8,079 bases of DNA, from contig CAIOSU010000156.1 in assembly GCA_903861055.1 (NCBI GenBank), forward strand, positions 1 through 8,079, read 5' to 3'. A program made the translations under genes and the position numbers. Origin of the DNA: an uncultured bacterium. GTDB taxonomy: Bacteria > Bacteroidota > Bacteroidia > Chitinophagales > CAIOSU01. Below are positions 1-5,102 of the stretch, one piece after another (the stretch's first letter is position 1; each line of letters opens with the position of its first letter). The notes under the pieces were generated by a model, which saw nothing but the letters and a program-made list of their open reading frames with translations, was not told the DNA's origin and made no database searches.

Positions 1-825
1 GCCTTTGTGCACCTCAATATTGTGCTTCTGTATTTTTCTGCCCTTATCTCCTTGAACAGGTTGAATTCCCTTAATCAATCGCTTGGCTTTTTTACCAAAT
101 ACACTCAGGTTGTTTTGGTCTAATGAGCGGGTGGTGTAGCCCCAAATGTCAATAAACTGCGCTTGGCGCACCCCACCAGGGAACATCAGGTGGTTATACA
201 AATCGAAGATACCCGAACGTGGTATGCAGGCCTTTACGGCAGGATGTTGATTGAATAGCAATTGCTCGGCGGTGGTAGCACCATACGATATGCCCGAGGT
301 GCCTACCTTACCGTTGCTCCAAGGCTGAGATATGATCCAATCCACAATTTCTCCACCATCGGCCACTTCTTCGGGGCTAAACTCCATGGTGCGGCGGCTG
401 CTGGAGGCTCCGGTGCCACGGGCATCCACTATCAATACCGCATAGCCATGTGCTGTGAAATATTGTACTTCTTTTTCATCCACTACCACTAGTATCGGGT
501 TTTTAAGCCAACTCATCGGCCATTTAGCTTTTAACGACCGTCCATAGCGGGTAATGTACAATATAGTAGGTATTTTTTCTCCGTCTTTCAATCCCTTCGG
601 CAAGAAAATGTCGGTGGCAATTTGCACGCTATCGCGCATGGGCAGGTAAAGCGAACTATAACTAAAACCATTATACTCAGCTTGGGTATAACCTTGGTAA
701 ACACCCACCTTGCTTACTTTTTCTGGTGTTTCTTTATCGCCTGGTAGAAAGGCAAAAGTTGGAAGGGTAATAAATACAACCATTGCGAGCATTGCTGCGC
801 GGAAACTAGGTAGCTGAGGTATCAT
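1..825 (-). CDS. CocE/NonD family (peptidase S15-like) secreted serine hydrolase, N-terminal part
   Basis: An open frame of 275 codons runs from an ATG at 825 to the left edge, so the C-terminus is missing. It is probably an exported alpha/beta hydrolase that cleaves an ester or an acyl/X-Pro amide bond; the substrate cannot be read from the sequence. Residues 1-27 look like a signal peptide (Arg9, then a hydrophobic core AAMLAMVVFITLPTFAF) with no lipobox cysteine. Next comes the family pattern: SLYLPMRDSVQIATDIFLP (58-76), PTILYITRYGR (86-96), DARGTGAS (134-141), DGGEIVDWI (157-165) and the nucleophile elbow GISYG with Ser180 (178-182). This order matches the X-Pro dipeptidyl-peptidase S15/CocE fold (Pfam PF02129, by recall). 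The catalytic Asp and His should lie beyond the window. It is divergent from ccmB with no evident functional link. Family call is firm; cocaine esterase, glutaryl-7-ACA acylase and X-Pro peptidase activities are all possible. Confidence 0.93.
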   Translation of the reverse strand, partial: MIPQLPSFRAAMLAMVVFITLPTFAFLPGDKETPEKVSKVGVYQGYTQAEYNGFSYSSLYLPMRDSVQIATDIFLPKGLKDGEKIPTILYITRYGRSLKAKWPMSWLKNPILVVVDEKEVQYFTAHGYAVLIVDARGTGASSSRRTMEFSPEEVADGGEIVDWIISQPWSNGKVGTSGISYGATTAEQLLFNQHPAVKACIPRSGIFDLYNHLMFPGGVRQAQFIDIWGYTTRSLDQNNLSVFGKKAKRLIKGIQPVQGDKGRKIQKHNIEVHKG

Positions 826-864
826 TGATTAGGTTAATTTAGATTGGTAGCGGTTCGGTTACTA

Positions 865-892
865 GAAAACTATGTATGGCAATTGGTTGCAA
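865..892 (-). promoter_or_regulatory. Possible promoter of the CocE-type hydrolase gene
   Basis: Read on the minus strand there is a TTG (892-890), 17 bases, then TAGTTTTC (872-865). The latter is one mismatch from the Bacteroidota -7 element TAnnTTTG, and the spacing fits the -33/-7 arrangement. It would leave a leader of about 35 bases before the ATG at 825. The imperfect -7 keeps this tentative. Confidence 0.35.
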
Positions 893-923
893 GGGGGCAA
901 GGAATTAATGTTGGGGTAATATT

Positions 924-965
924 GATTTACGAAGTGCGATTTACGAGGTACGATTGGTAACGAAC
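924..965. repeat. Short tandem array, 14-base unit made of two 7-base units
   Basis: Two copies, GATTTACGAAGTGC (924-937) and GATTTACGAGGTAC (938-951), differ at two positions. They are followed by a weaker copy, GATTGGTAACGAAC (952-965). The sub-unit GATTNNN recurs every 7 or 14 bases. The same GATTTAC heptamer appears in tandem at 4489-4516, so this is one dispersed repeat family in the genome. Function unknown. Confidence 0.7.
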
Positions 966-1020
966 GATTAAATTGATTGGCAGTTTCAGATAAGTTTAGC
1001 TAAGCTATTTTCAAATTAAC

Positions 1021-1048
1021 CCGCAACCCGCAACTCGCAACTCGCAAC
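1021..1048. repeat. Four tandem heptamers YCGCAAC in the ccmB promoter region
   Basis: Four consecutive 7-base units: CCGCAAC, CCGCAAC, TCGCAAC, TCGCAAC. The array ends 6 bases before the -7 element at 1055, so it covers the place where a -33 element would be expected. Its base composition is richer in G+C than the surrounding spacer. Confidence 0.85.
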
Positions 1049-1054
1049 TGTTGC

Positions 1055-1062
1055 TATCTTTG
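1055..1062 (+). promoter_or_regulatory. Bacteroidota -7 element (TATCTTTG) for the ccmB operon
   Basis: TATCTTTG matches TAnnTTTG exactly. No TTG is seen 17-19 bases upstream; that position is occupied by the YCGCAAC array. The element ends 7 bases before the ATG at 1070, so the transcript would start within a few bases of the start codon. Confidence 0.65.
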
Positions 1063-1069
1063 CTATTAG

Positions 1070-1744
1070 ATGAACCTCGCACAAGAAGTACGTTACTTGG
1101 TAGCCAAAGAGTTGCTGCTGGAATGGCGGCAGAAATATGCCCTAGGAGGTATTGCTTTGTACGTAGTGTCTACGGTATTTGTTATTTACACCAGCCTCAA
1201 CCAAGGCAACGAGGAGCTAGCAAAAACTACTTGGAACGTACTTTTCTGGATTACGCTACTCTTTACGGCCGTAAATGCCATAGCCAAAAGTTTTACGCAA
1301 GAAAATAGGGAACGCAACCTCTATTATTATACCCTCATGAGCCCGCAAGCGGTAATACTTAGTAAGATGGTATACAATGCTGGGCTGATGATTTTACTCA
1401 CCGCTATAGCTTTGGCAGTTTTCACGGTTATGCTGGGTTCGCCGGTAGGGCAGTGGGCCATATTCAGTGTGGTGGTGCTTTTGGGTGGGCTGGGTTTTTC
1501 TTTTTTATTGAGCATGATTTCGGCCATTGCGGCCAAGGCTGGCAACAATGCTACCCTCATGGCTATTTTAAGTTTCCCAGTTATACTACCTTTGATATTG
1601 ATATTGTTAAAATTGTCGCGCTTTGCATTCGTAGCCGAAGCTACTTTTGAAGATGTTTCGGGATTGCTGGTAACTTTGCTAGCTTTGGATGCCATGTTGG
1701 TGGCTTTATCATTTATTTTATTCCCATATCTCTGGAGAGACTGA
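1070..1744 (+). CDS. ccmB: Heme exporter protein CcmB (cytochrome c maturation ABC permease)
   Basis: 224 residues, the usual length for CcmB (about 220). It is an inner-membrane protein that, with CcmA and CcmC, forms the complex releasing heme-loaded CcmE for cytochrome c assembly in the periplasm. About six membrane segments are visible: 24-43, 55-74, 102-123, 128-153, 162-180 and 198-220. The cytoplasmic loop ENRERNLYYYTLMSP (78-92) and the segment LMAILSFPVILPLILIL (163-179) match the corresponding CcmB regions. The start is the first ATG after the -7 element. It is the first gene of a plus-strand operon; ccmC begins 7 bases after its stop. No ccmA lies next to it, since the gene to the left is a divergent hydrolase, so the ATPase must be encoded elsewhere. 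Identification is firm. Confidence 0.93.
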   Translation: MNLAQEVRYLVAKELLLEWRQKYALGGIALYVVSTVFVIYTSLNQGNEELAKTTWNVLFWITLLFTAVNAIAKSFTQENRERNLYYYTLMSPQAVILSKMVYNAGLMILLTAIALAVFTVMLGSPVGQWAIFSVVVLLGGLGFSFLLSMISAIAAKAGNNATLMAILSFPVILPLILILLKLSRFAFVAEATFEDVSGLLVTLLALDAMLVALSFILFPYLWRD

Positions 1745-1751
1745 GAAAATT

Positions 1752-2828
1752 ATGCTGAACTTGCTCAGGAAACGTTGGTGGAAATTTGTATCGGTGGCTT
1801 TTTTGCTAGTCGCTCTGGTAGCCGGAATGTACTTTCCATTAAGCTCAGGTATCACAGCCGTCGGGCCCGAAAAAGCAACTGAAGGCCAAAAACTTTCGCT
1901 TGCCATAACTACTTACAATACAAATTTTGAAAACAATAAGGTACCCAAGGTTTATTTGAGGGGCAATGAGTTGTTTTTTTGCGCCAATGCGGTTACTATT
2001 TTGTCGCCCGTTAATTTAACGGCTGTTTTCAATATACCCGATTCATTGGGCACTAATGGCACTAAGCCTTTCAATGTTGTAATTGACGATGCAGTAGGCG
2101 GCACTTTTTTCTTGCGTAGTGCTGTTGTTTTGGCAGGTAGCAACCCCTCCAACGGCGCAACCCACACTTGTGCTAAAGATTTGGAGATACATGCTAGCGC
2201 CAATATGAGCTACCCATACAGGGAGATATTATACGAGAGCATCCGTAACCTGTTTTACCACGTACCACTGTGGTTTGCAATGTTGCTCTTGTTGGTATGC
2301 TCTTTTGGTAGCAGTATTGCCTACCTCAGCAGCAATAATATGCTTTACGATGTGTTTGCCAAAGAAGCGGCATATGTAGCCATGCTGTTTGGTGCATTGG
2401 GTATAGTAACGGGCATGACCTGGGCTAACTTCACTTGGGGCACCCCTTGGACCAACGACCCTAAACTAAACGGTGCTGCTGTGGGTATGCTTACCTATTT
2501 GGCCTACTTTGTGCTACGTGGTTCGCTTACCCAGCGCGACCAAAGGGCCAAGGTATCGGCGGTGTATGGTATTTTTGCCTTTATTATTTACATCATCTTC
2601 ATATTTGTGCTGCCGCGCCTTAGCGACTCGTTGCACCCAGGCAATGGCGGCAACCCTGCATTTAGCAATTATGATTTGGATAACCGCTTGCGCCCTGTCT
2701 TTTACGCGGCCGTTATCGGCTTCACAGGCATTGGATACTGGATTATGAGTTTACGCATTCGATACACCTTGTTGCTGGATAAACAGCAAGAACAAATAGA
2801 TACCCCATATGAAAGCATGGTTTCCTAA
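1752..2828 (+). CDS. ccmC: Heme-handling protein CcmC/CcsA family, with an Ig-like periplasmic insertion
   Basis: 358 residues from the ATG at 1752; an in-frame ATG at 1689 lies inside ccmB and the extra 21 residues are not CcmC-like. CcmC binds heme at the outer face of the membrane and passes it to CcmE. The core is clear: TM1 (about 11-30), NLFYHVPLWF (166-175), the tryptophan-rich heme motif WANFTWGTPWTNDPK (224-238), and SLHPGNGGNP (293-302). His170 and His295 are the likely heme ligands. Between TM1 and TM2 lies an insertion of about 120 residues (32-150), beginning GITAVGPEKATEGQKLSL and containing VNLTAVFNIP and AVGGTFFLRSAVVL. Its spacing resembles an IPT/TIG-type beta-sandwich, and it holds two cysteines (77, 140). 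Typical CcmC is about 220-250 residues. The end overlaps ccmD by 20 bases, suggesting coupled translation. Confidence 0.93.
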   Translation: MLNLLRKRWWKFVSVAFLLVALVAGMYFPLSSGITAVGPEKATEGQKLSLAITTYNTNFENNKVPKVYLRGNELFFCANAVTILSPVNLTAVFNIPDSLGTNGTKPFNVVIDDAVGGTFFLRSAVVLAGSNPSNGATHTCAKDLEIHASANMSYPYREILYESIRNLFYHVPLWFAMLLLLVCSFGSSIAYLSSNNMLYDVFAKEAAYVAMLFGALGIVTGMTWANFTWGTPWTNDPKLNGAAVGMLTYLAYFVLRGSLTQRDQRAKVSAVYGIFAFIIYIIFIFVLPRLSDSLHPGNGGNPAFSNYDLDNRLRPVFYAAVIGFTGIGYWIMSLRIRYTLLLDKQQEQIDTPYESMVS

Positions 2829-3063
2829 GATAATTTTGGGTGTAGCGTTTATCGCATTAGCCGCTACTGCATTGTATTTGGCCAATACGGGCAAGTACAC
2901 AATAAACAATGAAAACCTGTGGAACACGGGTAAGATATTTGTCGTGATTTCGGTATTAGCACTAATCTTTTTTGGAATCACTGCATTTCTCCTACATTTG
3001 GAGTCAAGAATTTCCCGCCTGGAAGGGGATATTATGAACAAAAACAACAATTATGGCAAATGA
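2809..3063 (+). CDS. ccmD: CcmD family small membrane protein
   Basis: 84 residues. CcmD proteins are small, poorly conserved membrane proteins that stabilise the CcmABC-CcmE complex. Two hydrophobic stretches are seen: 8-25, followed by a polar loop ANTGKYTINNENLWN, and 43-62, followed by a charged tail LESRISRLEGD. The segment GKIFVVISVLALIFFGITAF followed by a charged helix resembles the CcmD-like proteins I recall downstream of ccmC in Bacteroidota. Position is strong support: the start lies 20 bases inside the end of ccmC and the stop lies 11 bases inside the next gene. Sequence alone would not prove the assignment. The first hydrophobic stretch could be an uncleaved signal anchor, longer than in proteobacterial CcmD. 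Confidence 0.75.
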   Translation: MKAWFPKIILGVAFIALAATALYLANTGKYTINNENLWNTGKIFVVISVLALIFFGITAFLLHLESRISRLEGDIMNKNNNYGK

Positions 3064-4486
3064 CCCTAATGCGAAGATTGCCAAGTACAGCTTTTACCAA
3101 AACGTAGAGATGTACTTTGACAAGGCGGCTGTTTTTACCAAGCTGCCTAAAGGTCTGCTCGAGCAGATTAAAGTGTGTAACTCTGTTTACACGATGCATT
3201 TTCCCGTGAAAATGGGAAACGAATACCAAGTAATTGAAGCTTACCGTGCCCAACACAGTCATCACCGCATGCCCACCAAAGGTGGTATCCGCTACAGTAT
3301 CCATGTAAATCAAGATGAGGTAATGGCCTTGGCCGCCCTTATGACTTACAAGTGTGCTATTGTGGATGTACCTTTTGGAGGTGCAAAAGGAGGTATCAAA
3401 ATCAGTCCACGTAATACGACCGCAAAACAATTGGAGCGTATAACCCGCCGCTACACCGTGGAGCTGATTAAGAAAAACTTTATTGGCCCTGGTATTGATG
3501 TACCAGCGCCCGATTACGGTACCGGTGAGCGAGAAATGGCTTGGATTTTGGATACGTACATGAGTTACCACCCAGGCCAAATTGATGGCTATGGTTGTGT
3601 AACTGGTAAACCCGTAAGCCAAGGTGGCATACGCGGACGTACCGAGGCTACTGGCCGAGGTGTGATGTTTGGCCTCCGCGAGATTGTGAGTTATAAGGAC
3701 GACATGAAAGCCATTGGCATGACTGTGGGCCTGAAAGACAAAACCGTGGTAATTCAAGGTTTGGGTAACGTAGGTTATTATGCTGCCAAATTCATGGAAG
3801 AAGAAGGCTGCAAAATCATCGCCATTGCCGAGCTTGAAGGTGCCATACACGACCCCAATGGTTTAGATGTAATGAAATTGGTTAAGCACCGTAAGGAAAC
3901 TGGCTCAATTCTTAACTTCCCTGGAGCTACCAATATTGCTATAAGCGCTGCTGCCCTTGAATTGGAGTGTGACATTTTGATTCCAGCAGCTTTGGAGAAT
4001 CAGATTACAGAAGAGAACGCATCCCGAATTAAGGCTAAAATTATTGCCGAAGCGGCCAATGGCCCTGTAACCCCAATGGGTGAGGAAATTTTGCTGGAGA
4101 AAGGTTGTTTGATCATACCTGACATGTACCTGAATGCAGGAGGTGTTACGGTTTCTTACTTTGAGTGGTTGAAAAACCTTTCGCACGTGCGTTTTGGCCG
4201 TATGCAAAAGCGTGCTGATGAAAGCACTTACAACAACATTATTAGCACCGTTGAGCGTCTTACTGGCCGTCAGTTGGGCGAAAAAGAACGTGGTATGATT
4301 ACCCGTGGTGCCGATGAGATTGATATTGTAAACTCAGGCTTGGAAGAAACCATGATTGAGGCTTACAGGCAAATACGAGAAGTAGCCAAAAAGCACAAGG
4401 ATATGAAGAGTATGCGCACTGCAGCATTTGTGGTAGCCATTCAAAAAATATCTGAATCATACATGGCTATGGGCATTTTCCCATAA
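3053..4486 (+). CDS. gdhA: Glutamate dehydrogenase, Glu/Leu/Phe/Val family, with antenna-like insertion
   Basis: 477 residues. It catalyses reversible oxidative deamination of glutamate to 2-oxoglutarate and ammonia in the cytoplasm; coenzyme preference is not settled by the sequence. Visible features in order: HHRMPTKGGIRYS (70-82, substrate Lys76), MTYKCAIVDVPFGGAKGGI (97-115, catalytic Lys112), APDYGTGEREMAW (152-164, catalytic Asp154), the Rossmann motif GLGNVG (236-241), AEAANGPVTP (332-341) and LNAGGVTVSYFEWLKNLSHV (360-379). The wording of these blocks is closer, by memory, to animal mitochondrial GDH than to clostridial or E. coli enzymes. A stretch of about 49 residues (382-430) corresponds in position to the animal antenna. 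It overlaps ccmD by 11 bases and is thus cotranscribed with ccmBCD. Start at 3053 is the first ATG in frame. Glutamate rather than leucine or phenylalanine specificity is inferred from overall similarity. Confidence 0.93.
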   Translation: MANDPNAKIAKYSFYQNVEMYFDKAAVFTKLPKGLLEQIKVCNSVYTMHFPVKMGNEYQVIEAYRAQHSHHRMPTKGGIRYSIHVNQDEVMALAALMTYKCAIVDVPFGGAKGGIKISPRNTTAKQLERITRRYTVELIKKNFIGPGIDVPAPDYGTGEREMAWILDTYMSYHPGQIDGYGCVTGKPVSQGGIRGRTEATGRGVMFGLREIVSYKDDMKAIGMTVGLKDKTVVIQGLGNVGYYAAKFMEEEGCKIIAIAELEGAIHDPNGLDVMKLVKHRKETGSILNFPGATNIAISAAALELECDILIPAALENQITEENASRIKAKIIAEAANGPVTPMGEEILLEKGCLIIPDMYLNAGGVTVSYFEWLKNLSHVRFGRMQKRADESTYNNIISTVERLTGRQLGEKERGMITRGADEIDIVNSGLEETMIEAYRQIREVAKKHKDMKSMRTAAFVVAIQKISESYMAMGIFP

Positions 4487-4488
4487 GG

Positions 4489-4565
4489 GATTTACGATTT
4501 ACGATTATAGATTTACGATTGAAAATTTGAATTTACAGCTCAATCATAAATCTTCAATCTAAAAT
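4489..4565. repeat. Head-to-head period-7 repeat array between convergent genes
   Basis: Eleven consecutive 7-base units fill the spacer. The left half reads GATTTAC, GATTTAC, GATTATA, GATTTAC, GATTGAA; the right half reads CATAAAT, CTTCAAT, CTAAAAT, which is the same GATTNNN unit in reverse complement. The array starts two bases after the gdhA stop and runs up to the stop codon of the minus-strand gene. It shares its unit with the array at 924-965. Confidence 0.75.
4503..4559. terminator. Possible bidirectional terminator hairpin
   Basis: Arms 4503-4522 and 4540-4559 are complementary at 17 of 20 positions around a 17-base loop. It sits between the convergent stops of gdhA and the HsdR_N-like gene, where a two-way terminator would be expected. 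The stem is A+T rich and lacks a distinct T-run, so it is not a classical intrinsic terminator. Confidence 0.4.
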
Positions 4566-5024
4566 CTACAATTGATTAAACTCCGGAATGCTTGGGAGGA
4601 AACGGTAGGTACTTTTAGCTAGATCCAGGGCTACACAGTAAAAATCGTTACCGTTGCCAACCAACAGATACGGAACCCGCAAAACGAGATTATAACGCGC
4701 CGCTTGTTCCATAGCGGCATCCGTTAACAATACTTCTGGGGCTTTGCACTCTACTATGAGTTGCGGAGCCCCGGTTGTGTTATAGGCTACTATGTCGCAG
4801 CGCTTTTGGGTACCGTTCAGGTTTATGCCCTTCTCTACAGCCAGCAAACTTGCGGTATATCCTTTCTCCTCCACCAAATAATGGATAAGCAACTGCCGCA
4901 CCCACTCTTCGGGTGTAAGCACCACGTACTTTTTACGGATTACATCCCATACCTCCCGCCGCTGCTCCACGATGCGGAACTTTAGGTTGTATTTTGGGAA
5001 GGGGATGGAGAAGGAGTGTGGCAA
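4566..5024 (-). CDS. HsdR N-terminal-domain-like protein with PD-(D/E)xK nuclease fold
   Basis: 152 residues. The core CDIVAYNTTGAPQLIVECKAP carries Asp77, Glu92 and Lys94 in the D...ExK arrangement of PD-(D/E)xK nucleases. Glu63-64 could supply the helix acid and Gln107 the QxxxY-type helix seen in type I restriction HsdR N-terminal domains. The front part, KKYVVLTPEEWVRQLLIHYL (31-50), is what I recall from stand-alone HsdR_N_2 proteins (PF13588) frequent in Bacteroidota. There is no helicase domain and no methylase or specificity subunit nearby, so it is not a type I restriction system by itself; its role is unknown. The start is TTG: an in-frame TGA lies two codons upstream and no Met occurs before residue 105. 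The upstream repeat array almost touches the start. It lies on the same strand as dnaB, 76 bases downstream. Confidence 0.8.
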   Translation of the reverse strand: MPHSFSIPFPKYNLKFRIVEQRREVWDVIRKKYVVLTPEEWVRQLLIHYLVEEKGYTASLLAVEKGINLNGTQKRCDIVAYNTTGAPQLIVECKAPEVLLTDAAMEQAARYNLVLRVPYLLVGNGNDFYCVALDLAKSTYRFLPSIPEFNQL

Positions 5025-5032
5025 AGGGATTC

Positions 5033-5102
5033 AAAATTTAAAATTGAAAATTTAAAATTGCTCTTAATTTTTAATCTTGAATTTTAAATTTTCAATTCAA
5101 TT
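5033..5102. repeat. Second head-to-head period-7 array, A+T only stem
   Basis: Ten 7-base units: AAAATTT, AAAATTG, AAAATTT, AAAATTG, then inverted-type units CTCTTAA, TTTTTAA, TCTTGAA, TTTTAAA, TTTTCAA, TTCAATT. An 18-base perfect inverted repeat is embedded: 5042-5059 against 5080-5097, with a 20-base loop. The array lies directly downstream of the dnaB stop codon and directly upstream of the TTG start of the HsdR_N-like gene. The stem could slow or end dnaB transcription, but it has only A/T pairs apart from one G-C, so terminator strength is doubtful. Confidence 0.8.

Noticed and set aside
1051..1308. Plus-strand open frame of 85 codons overlapping the start of ccmB
   Set aside because: It is an out-of-frame shadow of ccmB, which has clear family similarity.
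1689..1751. Longer ccmC start at 1689, giving 21 more residues
   Set aside because: It lies inside ccmB and the added residues are not CcmC-like; the ATG at 1752 directly precedes the basic, then hydrophobic first membrane helix and sits 7 bases after the ccmB stop.
3032..3850. Minus-strand open frame of 272 codons
   Set aside because: Fully antisense to glutamate dehydrogenase and ccmD; composition is that of a mirrored coding frame and no domain is seen.
4489..4565. CRISPR-like array
   Set aside because: The units are 7 bases, contiguous, without unique spacers, and no cas genes are present.
5033..5102. Insertion-sequence or transposon end
   Set aside because: The 18-base inverted repeat is separated by only 20 bases, is almost pure A/T, and no transposase or target-site duplication is visible.
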